Made by a program: the position numbers and the translations under genes. From Dendrolimus kikuchii (lineage: Eukaryota; Arthropoda; Insecta; Lepidoptera; Lasiocampidae): DNA of 64,000 nucleotides. Position 1 is the first letter of the stretch, and each line of letters starts with the position of its first letter. The stretch is from contig CM034392.1 of the NCBI GenBank assembly GCA_019925095.2, positions 9,787,887-9,851,886 on the forward strand. The letters are read 5' to 3'. This document shows, piece by piece, positions 13,746 to 27,000 of this stretch. The notes beneath the pieces were generated by a model. It was not told the origin of the DNA and ran no database searches. It was given only the letters and a program-made list of their open reading frames with translations.

Positions 13746-14394
13746 GGTTGTAGAAAATAGTGTAGAGACTGCGTGTCTGTGCGGTGAAATGGTCGACCGG
13801 CGACACGCGGCTTGACTTCTTTTGCATACAATTATCCGCCGAGATGTGGCGCCTACCTAAACGTCTTTTTACACATGCGGCTAACTATTTATATACAATA
13901 ATTGTCATTATTTCATCGTCTCGATGCAATCGCGGCGAACCGATGGCTTCTCACGAACGCGGCGAAACGAACGTCTCTCACTATGTTTTTTTTGTATGTT
14001 TGTACTCGATTTCGCACGGGGACAAGCAACCGTGTGCGCTTCTCCTACATTAAAAAGGTCGGTAAGAAAATATAATTATAGTGAGGATGTGAGAGTGAAT
14101 GTGTCGACCGATGGCGGCTATGCGCGCCGGCACCTATCCGCCACCGGCCCGGGCCTAACAATAATAACATCTCATCGTAATAATTAAATATTCTAAGAAA
14201 AAATGTCTTAAATACCTATAACACCGTAAATATAAAACAAATAATTACGTTAATTTGTTAGGTATGATATCGATATTCCGACCGTCCTATAGACTCACAC
14301 CATTCGATTTCATTATCAATTTCCTAGCTAACGTTTTTAACAACATAATCGCGATCGCGACTCCTGCGGTGTGTGTGCGGCCGGCGTGTGTGCG

Positions 14395-14452
14395 CGCCGT
14401 GCGGTGCCGTGCGGTTCCGTGCGGTGCCGTGCGTCGCCGTGCGTCGCGTCGC
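14395..14452. repeat. GCCGTGCG-type tandem repeat in GC island
   Basis: Degenerate tandem copies of an 8-10 base unit (GCCGTGCGGT variants, then GCCGTGCGTC) within a GC island. Simple expansion explains the open frames that cross it. Confidence 0.7.
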
Positions 14453-16539
14453 CTGCCGCACGCGTCCTTCTCTCAGCACTCACAACTCGGCACGAACGAA
14501 CGAAAAACGCGAAGCGAGCGCGCCGCCCTGCGACGGACGCACTCCATCTAACACTCCATTATTCAATTAACTACATACTCATAAGTAATAAATTACCTTT
14601 AAAAAGAATATTGATTTATTTCGTATCATTTTCAATATTTTTTTTTTGTAACAGGAAACATTTATATTTATAACGTATTTATATAATAATAGCATTTAAA
14701 AGATTGTTTATTATTATTACCTAAAATTTAATACCTAGATTTATAATATTAATGTTTAATTGATGTATGTAATGAGTAATAAAAATTGTAATTAACGAAC
14801 TGTTGCAACCGAGTGCACGTTTGTAGCGAACAGCGAGCGCATGCACGCTGCACGGTACTAGCGCTAGACTAGCGTCTTAGCGACCGGCTACGCCGCCGTG
14901 TAACTACTACGTAGCACACGCGGTAGCGTAGCGGGTGCTAAATTGTTGCGCCTACTAGCGGAGCCCGCGTAGTTCCCGAACAGCTGCAAACAAGACGAAG
15001 TGGTCGATAAAAATGTTTTCAGTACCTAACGAATATGATTAATGAATTGACTTCATATTTTAATCTATTACCTCCAACCTGCGCCTTTGGTTGTAATTTT
15101 TAATATCCCTGTCTTTTATTTTATTGAAATGTTCGTGTCATGTAATGTGTATTTATTATTTGGATTAAAATTTTAAATACAACTAAGTACGGTGTGACTC
15201 CTAATTCAAGTGGAGTCTTGTAATATTTCAACAGTGATCTTAAATTACGGTAAATACAATCGTTAGAAACAATGAAATATTTATTACGTAATGCACAAAA
15301 TTGTTATTCATTATAATTACAATACCTACGTTCAAAGGTAAAAGATAGAAACGAATTATTATCTTAACGCGATGAGAGATATTTTGAAATGTTCCGACTT
15401 AGCTTCCCAAACGTCCTTATGAATCATAAATATGATCATATTATCCTTAGGATAAAACTTTATACCATAATACATATTATTAAAAAGTATGTATACGCAT
15501 AACTAACATAGTCTTATACGGAAGTGATCGAAAATTTGTTCGCTACTGAAAAAGAATAGCCGTTCAAAGAGATGATTTTATACAATTCGAATTAGGCGAA
15601 AATAATTACATTAATAGGTAAAATATGCGTAATATATAGTAGTTTAATAATTATGTTAATATTTGACATTAATATTTAAAAATAGAATAAAATATGTGTG
15701 GGTGGACGAGCGTGGAGGCGCGCGGGCGCGGTCGCGCCGCTTATTGTCTCCGGGTGCAGCGTGGCGTCCGCCGGCGGCCGCGCCTGACCGCCCGGTACCG
15801 GACCTGACAGGACCGGCCACCGACCACTTCTGCACGAACACGAACAGACGCAAATGCCGACGCGTGCGTGGATTCGGATATGAAAATCACGCCAAAGTTT
15901 AAAATTACTTTATCTACTAAAACAAAAATCCCGCGCGTCAAGAAACTGTTATTATCACCTTAATCGTAATTTAACTATGAATAATAAAATATGTAAAGAT
16001 ATACCTCCCTGCAATAAAATCGTCTATATGCATTTTATATAATTATGAAATGTATTTTTTTGTAAGTTTAAATCGTTTATTACTTTGACAACACATCTAC
16101 GGTACAGTCGAAGCGAGAAAAATTTGAAAAAATACCTGTTCAATCGATAGACTATCTCTCGTTTACACGACAAAAAGTAGTTGATCGTTATTTACAATAG
16201 ACGGGCCTCCTCGGGACCGAGTCACCGGGGGATGAGGGAGCGGAATCGGGATCGGGATAGAAGGGGGTTACAACACCATGGGAAAGAGAAGGGTTGGTAC
16301 GTGGTACGGTGTGCGATGAAACGCCGCGGTCGTAAGATCGGTCCGCGTGGTCGCCGGACGGATTATGGGTCCGTCGGCGCTGCGGCGCGCCGCACAGCCG
16401 GTGGACGTTGCCGCCGCCGGAGGAGCTCGCTGCTGTTGCTGATGGTCGCAGGCTGCGGGGGAGTGCGGCGACCGGGCAGCGCTTGAGGGACACGCTACGC
16501 GCCGCCACACCGCTCGCCACCTACATTTTAATTTTCAAT

Positions 16540-17962
16540 CAATAGGAATGCGGGATACATATTGCAATAAATTCTAATACTTTTACATACAAAAGCCTGT
16601 CATTTTGTATGTAACATTAAATAATATTTTATCATATTACTCTTAAAATATCATTATAGAAATAATTTAAATTACTATTCATGGTACGGCCCCACCTGCT
16701 ACAATGTTAAAGATATTGACTGTGGACGTATACGTATTATTTAAAGCGTTAAAAATAACGCCGTAATCGAATAGGCATATTTGTGTATATACGTTATCTG
16801 TCAATACGTAACGTCATTATTTAATAACAATACCGCATCACATGCATCACAAATAACGCATTACACCCATCGCCAAATCTGCGTGAAACGGCCTATATCT
16901 GTAACATTATCCCAGATGAAGTCCCGACATCAAACAATAATTAATGCACCATTTAACTTCATTTATGCGTACCTAATTATAACGTCATAAGTAAGTACGC
17001 TCGTACGAAGTCTATGAGGCTGTGTCGTACAAAGTATTTCAATTAATAATTTGACTGTCCGCTCCCTCCTATTGTTAAATTAATAATCTAACTAATTGTT
17101 AAAACAAGGAAAACCTGTAATTGCCTTTGCTATTTGGTATAAGCGACTTCATTCTAAATTGTTGTCTATGCTGTTGGTTTTCTTATTAACGGTCGATTTT
17201 TCAACCATCAGGTAGAAATTGTCCAGTCGAATAAATTATAACCTGAGTGAACTCAGAAGTAAAAGCATTCAACTGTTTTATTCATGCAACTGACATTATT
17301 AGTTTTTCCATATTATACTTTATTCCATAAATAACTTCTATTTGGTGATTGAAAAATCGGCCCTAAATAAATAAATCATGACACAGGCTATTGTTTCGAT
17401 GTTTATTGATCGGTCGCGATGTCCTTGGGAAGGGATCGATTATTGTATAATAATCGAATACAATTTGACGTACCTTTGACAGTGGGGTAAACTTGAAATA
17501 CTTGTAAGTCCAAAATGGAACGTTTTAAACTACATACGGATCCCAGTATACGCCAGCGAAGGTAAATAACTCGATTATCATGAAGTCTGTTATCAGATTT
17601 CATTCAATTTCATACAACTACTTATGTAGTTGTCTGTAAACTTTTTGTACCGATATTGAAATTCGTACTCATATTTGTAGATGAAAGTAAGATAATTTTA
17701 ATACGAAAAATGTATTTTTTTTGTGGGATATGTATTCGAAGTATAGTAAGTAGCATAAAAGACAAAAACACGTGAAAATCAAAGGTATAAATAATAACTA
17801 TAACAAATCATGCTTTAACTAAGACGATACTGCATGATGAAATCTGGATATCGAGATAACTTGTGTGTTGAATGGGGAAGCCTGATACCAGCAGTGGGAT
17901 TTTTTATTAACTATAAATATAAGGGGAATATACTTACTTAAAACATATGTGCTATAACACTT
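16540..17962 (-). other. Probable Rbp6 3' UTR and downstream AT-rich sequence
   Basis: AT-rich DNA directly after the Rbp6 stop codon in minus orientation. It has several AATAAA hexamers (for example 17908-17903 and 17407-17402) and a MITE-like element at 17191-17363. No coding exon is supported. The UTR end is unknown; Musashi-family 3' UTRs are often long, so it may run into the GC islands further down. Confidence 0.5.
17191..17363. mobile_element. 173-bp MITE-like element in Rbp6 3' flank
   Basis: GGTCGATTTTTCAACCATCA at the left and the inverse of GGGCCGATTTTTCAATCACC at the right form imperfect terminal inverted repeats. I recognise this end as a common lepidopteran short hairpin element. 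It may lie in the Rbp6 3' UTR. Confidence 0.55.
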
Positions 17963-18004
17963 TCAATGATAACCGTTGGTAAAAGCCGCAGGAATCAGGG
18001 GCCC
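17963..18004 (-). CDS. Rbp6: Rbp6 terminal coding exon (GPLIPAAFTNGYH-stop)
   Basis: A 13-codon terminal segment that is too short for a length-based ORF search. The acceptor is a strong AC-TTTTTTTTAATTTCCAG in minus orientation, and the exon reads GPLIPAAFTNGYH followed by TGA at 17965-17963. It starts in phase 0, matching the exon ending at 21734 (...PLNYTP). The sequence agrees with the remembered C-terminal end of insect Rbp6. The 3' UTR continues below 17963; AATAAA occurs at 17908-17903 and again at 17407-17402, but the true poly(A) site cannot be decided from sequence alone. Confidence 0.88.
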   Translation of the reverse strand, partial: GPLIPAAFTNGYH

Positions 18005-21000
18005 CTGGAAATTAAAAAAAAGTGTATCAATACAGTTCATTAGAAAAGAAATAATTGTGATGGTTGCTATAAACCTCCATTAATACTCAATATCGAAGTA
18101 AGATTATTTAATTTGGCATAATGGTATAAAATGTACATACATACATACATAACTTCACGCCAGTTCCCTTGCGGGGTAGGCACGAACAACAGAGCGCTAT
18201 TTAGGCTTATTCTTACACACCTTACTTGCTTCTTTGACATTTATAACTAAATACTCATTCATATAAAATGTAAATAATCCAAAATGATTTTGTTTGCCAA
18301 ATAAAAAAAATATTCGGGGTCAGTAATAAGAATAAACATTATGAGCTCAGTGTCACCGTTTAAGAGAGTAAAGGTCAGTAGAAAACCTGACTAGTACAAA
18401 AATGGAAGAAAAATGTAATTAAGTGCAAGCGTATAAACAATTCAGTGGCACATTAACCCTTCCGGGTCTAGATTTAGAGGTAGTATGTTTGGTGTTGCGA
18501 GTCGATAGAGCCGTGGCGGACTCGGTGGCCAACAAAATAAAAAAAAGTGAGTGGATGAGTTAGAACACTGTGCGCGACCGCTCGGCAACGGTAATTACAC
18601 CGCTTGTTCTCCTTGATTTACGGTTATTGCCCGTGGGGGCATTCCCGTTACCTAATAAGACCGTTTTACACCCGGGAACCACATACGCCTGGCATGGCCT
18701 AGCCCGGCCCAGCCTGGCCGACGGCAACAGCTCGAGTGTTCATTCTCTCATTAGCGACGTATTTGTTTTGCCCCAGCGATTACGAACGATTGAGTTAATA
18801 TCCCATTTGATATATGACATGCTTGGAATAGAAGGGTAGCTTAATGAAACGCCGCCCTCTAAACTCCCGAATTAGATTTTGAGGAAAAATCAATCAGCCC
18901 CGCAAGTATTTGCTTTGAATGTTTCCGTACTTGTTTTTGTGAGAATTCAGCGGATTAGACCACAATCAAAGTGCTGAATGAAAAAAGTAGTAGGATAAGG
19001 GCACGACCCTCAGGAATGAGTAATAAGACTCAAAGAGGAGAAGGAGGAAAGTCCTGAATAGTATATTAGGTATTGTTAATATATTTCTATATGGAGCTGA
19101 GACGTTTATACCTAAGAACTGACAGAGACAAATTATTTATTAATAGTCTTAAAATTTGGTGCTTTAAATAAACTTTAAAAACAAAAAAACGTCCTCTATG
19201 GTGCGGTTCAATATCTGATTTGGCCATGTCAAGAATGGCTATAAGAAATTACTTATAAATTATCCTGAAGAACACTGTTGTGTGAGTAGTAAACAGTACG
19301 AAATGCTACGCATTGCAAGCACTGTTCATAACTAGTTTGGCGAGAGTATACGACTAAGAAGAATGTAAAAGGAGCAAAATTCAGTGCTAATTTTAAAGAC
19401 AATAGAACTTTAAAGATTTTAAAATATTGAGGTAAGGAGTTAAGATCTCGGCGGCTGCAATGGCGGCTGATGTCGACAAGCAATGAAGAATGATGGCGTG
19501 AAGCGGTTATGGAGCACGGTCGCAGTTTTAAAAGCCATTACCCGCGGCAGTGCACCGCGTAGATTGTCGCCGACGCTCGTTCTTCCTTGCTCATATTTTG
19601 GAACACTTTATAATCGCATCTCTCACGCTTCACTCGCTTGCTAACTTATGGTGATTACGCTTTAAGAGCGACAAGGAAGATCGGTTCTGTAATGAGATTG
19701 GACCGTCTCGCTTAAATTTTAGAGTGTCGTCGGCTGTTAATTGCGTCTGAGTCTGCATGGTTGGGGAGATGTGGCGCGTCGTCTTTAGGCCAGGGAAAGG
19801 AAACTGACGTGCAACTTATAGCGTGCATTTTGCACTTATCACTTTAGCGTAATATGGTTTATTTTTTATAAATATTAAAACAGAAACTCTTTTCTAAAAC
19901 TTCCATTTTCAAGATTTGATTGTCATTTACTGGCTTTACAGGTATTAATTAATATAAGTATAGATATAAGGCCAACACTGCACATGCACTTCCTCACAAC
20001 ACCAGCATGTAACAGATACACTCTACATTAGTATAAGTTTAGTATTAAAATTATAATAAATTAATATAATAAGTTATTTTTAAGATACACCAAAACATAA
20101 AAATTACTACATATAATGTCACATACACTAACAAAAATAAACAATAAGCGTGTATGGAGTCTCAAATTTATAATATTTAATGATTACAAAAATGGAAACA
20201 TAAACCAAAGAGAATAAATATAAAACACAATAAATAAGTCCTAAGGTTGGACATAGATTCAGCATAAAACTGGCCAACTAATACCAGCGCTGTCCTTCTG
20301 AATGTTACCAGCAAATGAAGTCATAGAGGACACTACAACATACCTATATAATAGAACATAGGACTACTACAGACCAAAATCAAGATTGCTTGCAAGTTAC
20401 AGAATCTAAGTTTACGTGAGCTTACGTGTATAGTAAGATCTAGTTGAAAAATGAACGAACATCAACAATAACATGAAATCAACATCAGAATAAATATGTG
20501 TAAACTTTTCAGCTTTATCTCAGGTAAAAGTTGAGCAGAAACACTTAAAACAGCGAAGACTTATCGCGCAGACTAAAATTCACACTTTGAATTTATCGTC
20601 CATAAATTAAAAGATCACGAAACACGCGAATCAAACGCCCCGAAGAAAAACAAAATAGAACAAACATTAATTTGAATACCGTGACAGTTGAAACTTTTCA
20701 AACAACGACAATTTTAGGGATTGCCTTCATTTGGCCCTACTGAAATAGGCATTTTGAACATGACGTAATAAATGAAAAAAGTTAGAATCAAAAGTTAATA
20801 ACTTTATCCCATTCATCATGAAATAAATTGACTGAGGTATCTTTTCTTATATTCACTGTTTTAACAGGACGTATGTATGTTTCAAATGACTTTAAGCTAA
20901 CACTGATTTCAGGGGTTAAAACTAGGTTTAATTTTTGATTGAAAAAGGGTTTTAGGGTTCTATTTATGCACAACTGAGCATTTTTATTGCTTTAAAAAAA

Positions 21001-24000
21001 AATTATTATATATTTATTTGCTAACGCAATCCAGTTTTGATAGTGGAAAAAAATTGTAAGGAAATTATTGTAACATTGAGATTAGCTTTGAGTAAAACCC
21101 GCTTGAAACAGACTTGCTCAGGCCCAGCAGTGGAAAGATACTATTACTAAGCTAATATTCTCAAATGTAGATAATATATGACTGAACATTTATGTTTTAT
21201 TGTATGTTAAAAGTGAAAATCAACAAAAATATAGTTTACAATACAATTGAAGGTCTTTCATCCAGACAATGTATGGATAGATAAGAAGTTTAGTATGAGG
21301 AGTATGATGTATTATTATCACGGTATAAATTTAAATATCTTAATGTTGAATAAATAAATAAATATACATAAGTCATTCTCATCATTTAAGATCATGGTCT
21401 TGTCCGTGGAGCCTCCTCCAATCTTTTCTATTAAGGGCCAGTTGTTTTACTCTTTTGTACGGACACGATACCCACTTTTTCCTGTAATTGATTCATGGAT
21501 GCTTGCCTTGGCTTTCTGTTCACTCTCCTTGCTTCAACTCTAACTTCGATTAACGTGCTTAAGAGGTGTCATAGCATATAACCAAACATCTTCCCCCTTC
21601 TTTCTTCCAGAGTTTTTAAATTTGTGCGCTTCTCCTTAACTATATCCAATACATCATCCAATTCATATCCAATATACATAAATAAAATATTATAAATAGG
21701 TAGAATGGATACTGTGTAAAATAAGAAACTCACTGGGGTGTAATTGAGGGGTGCGCGGCTGACTGCGATCGCGGGGAAACCAGAGGGCTGGGGGCTGGCT
21801 GCTTGTACGTAGCCGACGCTGTCCGCCGCAGAACCGTAGACGTCGAGCGCGGGGCCTGGCGAACTCGCTGCTGGGAAGCCTGCCCTGCCACCGGCCGCGT
21901 GCGGCGACGCTGGCGGACCGAATCCAGCCGCTGCAGCCTGATAGTTGTTCATCACTGTGGAAAGTCAATGATCCAGTATTTAATTATGTTATCATTATCT
22001 GAGATTATTAATTTTGAAAAGGTGAAAAATATTACATTTATGTACCACAATATTACCAAATTAGAGCTTCTTCGAGAATTTGAAAGTATTAATAAAGATA
22101 AGCAAACATTAAAACATTTAATAGCACAAACAGCGACATCCAGGATAATGTAAATGAAACATAGAACATACCATTGAAAAAGTATTGATTTCAATGTCTA
22201 TCGTGACATGATACAAAAGCAAACCATGAAAAGCTTGTGATATGAATTTTGCTTTTGTTAATTGATACAGGGTATATTTGTATATTTGGATGAATATTTT
22301 ACACAACGATTGATAGTGTAAATCGTGAATAGTAGTGCGATAGGATCAAGAGGAAGGGCGTCCTCACCTGAGAGCGCCTGCGCGAGCAGCGGTGTGTTGT
22401 TGTTCGGTGTGAGTTGGCCGTTGGTCAGGTCAACTGCAAACATACACACGGTTCGCATTCGCACCACAGAAACGAGCGACGCACACACTCGTTAATGATA
22501 GCACACGCACGCAGACACTCATGACTGAACCATCGGAGTCGCCAACAATCTCAAAGCCTCGCATCGCGCCACCGCGGCACCCATAACACCTTATCTTTTC
22601 CGAATTTAGCATATTGAATGGTAAAGTGAGTAGCGATGTAATCTAAAGTCAATATTAAAGTTCTAGCATGGGTAAAGTTGAAGCGCGTAAATGCATGAAT
22701 AATTTAGCCGTTGAAGACAGATGCTGAGTCCTCGAAAGAGAGCGACGAAGAGTCTCCGGGGCTGAGATTACGTCGGAACAAAAAATATCACGTATGTCAC
22801 GTGCATTCAAATGAAAAAGAGAGCTCGAAGTTTCGTGGGTATAAATCACAGAGGGAGAAAAAACTTTTACAAAATATCCAGTAAATTATCCGACGTGAGT
22901 TCTCGGTGGCACGCGGCGGTCTGCTTATTGAATAGGGAAGAGCATTATCATACGGCGCACGTCGCGGTATCTTGCGCCTTGTGACGCTGCCCGCTCCGCC
23001 CGTGTGAGCCTACTTCTTGCTGCGCACACCGAAAATAATTTCAAACGCGCCATAGTTCCGAAAGAAGTTATACAAATTTTTAATTTTCCTCTGAATTTTG
23101 TTTCTATCATATTATATCACCGAATCTATTTTTTGTGGTTTTTGTAAAACGTGGTGCCTTAAAACTGAGATAACATATCGCGACGTGGTGTACAAAAAGG
23201 AGGAAGTAGAGTTAATTTTTAAAGTATACAACTTTCTGAGAAATATTTTTTAGTGGAACTCAGTTTGAATGAATACTTTTTAATTTGAATGTAATAAATA
23301 TGATTTTCAAAATCAGTTGCAATTGTTTAATATAAAAATAAATTTTGTAGATAGGACTTAGGTAAATCCGTTCAACGTATAAAATATAATTCCAATTGTA
23401 TTTTAAATCTCAGTATTACGCATATATTAATGGTCGTGCCATATTTTATGCTAGCTCATAGTATCACCATTACCCCTATTGGCTTGTACGACAAATTTTA
23501 TTTTTGTCAGATGCGCGAGTTATGATTTAGTGTGAAAAATGGAGGGCCGCGGTCGCACCAGGTGATTACCGGCCTGCGAGTGACTTTGCGAAAAAAGTAC
23601 AATATAAGTAATGGAGGATGAATGATAGATGGCGCGGGCGAGCCATCCCGCACCGAGCCGCTATCGGCGCGCGTGCTCCGCTTTGCCCCGCACTAGCCGC
23701 GGTGTAATAAAATGCTGACACACTTTAACAACATTACTTTGCGATGTGAGAGGCTATTTATTTGAAGGTCGGTGTGTAATAAATAAGAATTTGAGTTTTG
23801 GCGCAGACACGTCCTGCGGTCATTAATGTGCCGATAGGTCTAAAATCTTTCTATTCCTATTATTACACGCCGTTCGATATTTGCATTAGTCAGAAAAAAT
23901 TGGGTATAATAATTGACATAGGGAGGGATACTTTTTATTATCTCACAAAACTAAGCCACCTAGATTTTGTACAAAAACAGCAAGTTTTATTGTTTAAACT

Positions 24001-27000
24001 GTTATATTTTTTATTATGATATTTTAAACGTAAAGCAATAGTTTACTGTTTTATCTATATTACTAATATAATTCTAGAAATGCCGTGTCTGTACATTGAA
24101 GCTATTTAAAAAAACCCAACTGGAATAGGCTATATAAACGACGGAGAACACTATACAATTTCTTTAGATTTCTTATCTATTTGTCTGTTTGTTCAGGGTT
24201 CACGTAAAAACTACTATACCGATTTCGATGCGGTTTTCGTTGATCGATAGAAAATTCTTAGACTTAAAATCTGCGCTATCTGCGCGGAATCTTTCTGAGA
24301 ATGATTTAAAATGGCCAGGTTTAGAAAAAAAAACGAATTCCAATATGTAATTAAATGTGTGATATTTTTTATCCCGGGAATACCATGGATTTTTTTTTTC
24401 TCAGCGGTTTATAGATAGATAGCGGTTCGGGAGCATAAAAATTCGTTTTTCCGACGCGGTTTTCACTAAAACGATAGCTTATATTCTATTTAAAATGCTG
24501 CGGTACTTTGTGTCCCCGGAATTTCAAGTCAAGCGTGGACTAAGACGTGGGCATATCCCTAGTATGAAAGTAAATTTAAAGTTTACCGTAACATCCGTCA
24601 TCTAGCAAATTGTAGGTACCTACATTTATGATATTTATGCATATTATCCTTAACAGGATTAAAATTCGTTTTCTTTAGATGTTTGTTTGTTTTTTTTTGC
24701 GACCTCGAGAGTAAACCGAATCTAATAAAATTTGGTGTATGAATTGAATATGGGTACTTAGCTATTTTTCTATCTTGGAATGAAATAGGATAGTTTACGT
24801 AGGATACAATTCTTTTAACAAGAACGCAACTGATTCATTATTTTATATATTTGTACATATCGAGGGCTTCATAACAAATGGGCGTACAGACAAAAGTGCA
24901 GTTTTACACAAGGGACAAAATTGTGAATAAAACAAAACTAGTTGATTGTAGCCTAAATGGCACTCTGTTGTTCGTGCCTACCCCGAAAGGGAACTGGCGT
25001 GAAGTTATGTATGTATGTATGTATGTAGTTGATTGTATAAGGCTGAAATTTGGAATACCCTTCTTTTAGGTACACTTGATTACTGGTAAGACTTTTTAAA
25101 TTGTAACATGCATAGTTTTTAGTAAACAACAAAAAAAATACAGTTTTGCGTATACGCCTATATGTTCTGAAGCCCTCTATATGATTGTTTGATGACTGGA
25201 TGGAATAAAGTATTCTTTATAAACTAGATAGTTTCAAAGGGACACGGCTAAATGTACGCGCGAGTGAAGCAGTTTGTATAACTCTAGTACTAGGTATGAT
25301 ATTGGAAGATTCTAAAATAGTACTAATTTAAGGACTAAATTCTAATAATAATAATTTTGTATCCAAAATCGATGAAAACGGAATAGGTAAGCAGTAATTT
25401 ATACGTCAATATGAATTAAGAATTAATTTTGATTTCACTTAATTTAAAATTATAATCGTTGCATTTTATTTTATTCTGAGCACTCATATCAACTTTTTTG
25501 AGATATATTTTTAACTACTGTTATTAGCAGATAAAGAATGTAACTCATAATTTACGTCATGATAAGACTGATGTCATAATAAATGAAAGAACACATTGTA
25601 TACATTCAAATGAAAGGAAATAATTAGGAATACGAAAACGTAAAGCCTTACTCAAATTGTTAACACGTAGCAGCGTTTGTAGTGATTGTAAACGATGTTT
25701 ATCACTTCAATCATACTTCACGGCTCGGTTCACAGGAAACAAAGTCACAAACAGATCCAAATTGTTGCGCGAACCGTGTTTCTGACTTCAAATAATTTAC
25801 GACTTGAACAATATAGTTGAGAGGCGACTCAACGAAGTGAGGCGTGGCGGAGTGTAGTGTGGCCCAGCTCTTAAGTAGGGCATGTATTATTTTTGTATTT
25901 CTAACAAATAAGACGCTGACATTTCTTAATGATAATGACAATATTGACATTTTGTTAAGTATTAAATCACCCAATAGATGTGCCTTTGTTGACTAACTGA
26001 ACGTGTACTTTGACGTGACGAATCAATTAGCGCATTTTGCGCTTTTAAAGTTACTGTGTATTTTTAACATTCTATTGATTGGGTAATAGCTATGCCCGCC
26101 ATTTACGTCACGTGTTTGGCATTATATTCATATCTTATGAACTTTGCAAGATATCAGAATGGATCAGGAATGAAAATTTAAGATACAAATTCTGTTCCTA
26201 ACATTTTCATGGCAAGAGACCAGATGGAATGTCGTTGGTGCCATGGAAGATGGGACGCCCCTTAGTATGGGACGCAACTTGTGTTGATACTTTGGCGGCT
26301 TCCCATCTCCCAGTTACAACCGTGACAGCCGGGGCCGCTGCCGCAAACGAGGAGGCCCTGAAACGCCGCAAATATGGGTCCATCAGTAATGGGTACATAT
26401 TTGTGGCTTTCGGGGTTGAAACCCTGGGGCCGTGGGGGCCTGGAGCTCATCACCTCTATCGAGACCTCACAACGCGTCTAATTGAGGTCTCGCGTGACCA
26501 AAAGGCTGGCCTGCACCTAGGGCAACGCATCAGCGTAGCCATCCAACGTGGAAATGCGGCCAGCATTTTGGGCACTCTCCCCGCCGACAGCGACCTGGAG
26601 TCTATTTTTTACTTATAGTTTGTTATTTTGTAAGTCTAGTTATATTTATATTGTAGTTTAATTTTAGTTTATATTAATTCATTCATACCCCTATTATACC
26701 CGTGTGTTAAACACACATTTCAATTGTAATTTGTGCGTCTAGCTGTTTAAAGTTTATACGTACCAACTTTAAACTTAATTTACAATACTCGTATGTTTAA
26801 TTTTAAATCCAAAATCGTAATTTTTGCAAGAAACAAATCGTCATTTTTTAGAAAAGCATAATAATTATTTTTACTAAATCTTAGAAATGTTAACACATTA
26901 CAATTAATTATTAAATAAAAAAGAAGAAAATCCTTTCAAATGTATATGTTAAGTATGGATGGTTTATTTTAATAATACGAATTCTTAAATGAATTTATAC

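Larger units (their letters stand above)
12303..16535. promoter_or_regulatory. Cluster of GC-rich, CpG-rich islands
   Basis: Six GC-rich islands stand in an AT-rich background: about 12330-12600, 13780-14160, 14345-14560, 14810-15010, 15690-15890 and 16190-16535. They are rich in CpG and have open frames on several strands, as expected from low stop-codon density rather than coding. At 12326-12331 is a TCAGTC initiator-like word on the plus strand followed by purine-rich, 5'-UTR-like sequence. They may be promoters or 5' UTR exons of a neighbouring gene, enhancers, or part of a long Rbp6 3' UTR. None can be called a gene here. Confidence 0.4.
18005..21733 (-). other. Rbp6 last intron (3.7 kb), with two GC-richer, possibly conserved blocks
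   Basis: Intron between the exon ending at 21734 and the terminal exon. It contains a microsatellite-linked repeat at 18134-18250, two blocks of even composition that stand out from the AT-rich background (18540-18840 and 19440-19800), and a decayed LINE fragment at 21385-21660. No exon was found in it. Confidence 0.8.

Noticed and set aside
14255..14673. Cys/Arg/Val-rich frames across the GCCGTGCG repeat
   Set aside because: The frames follow a simple tandem repeat, and all three forward frames are open.
16188..16520. Overlapping long open frames on both strands in a GC island (110 and 101 codons)
   Set aside because: Open in several frames at once because the GC-rich DNA lacks stops; no family motif, splice support or consistent codon pattern.
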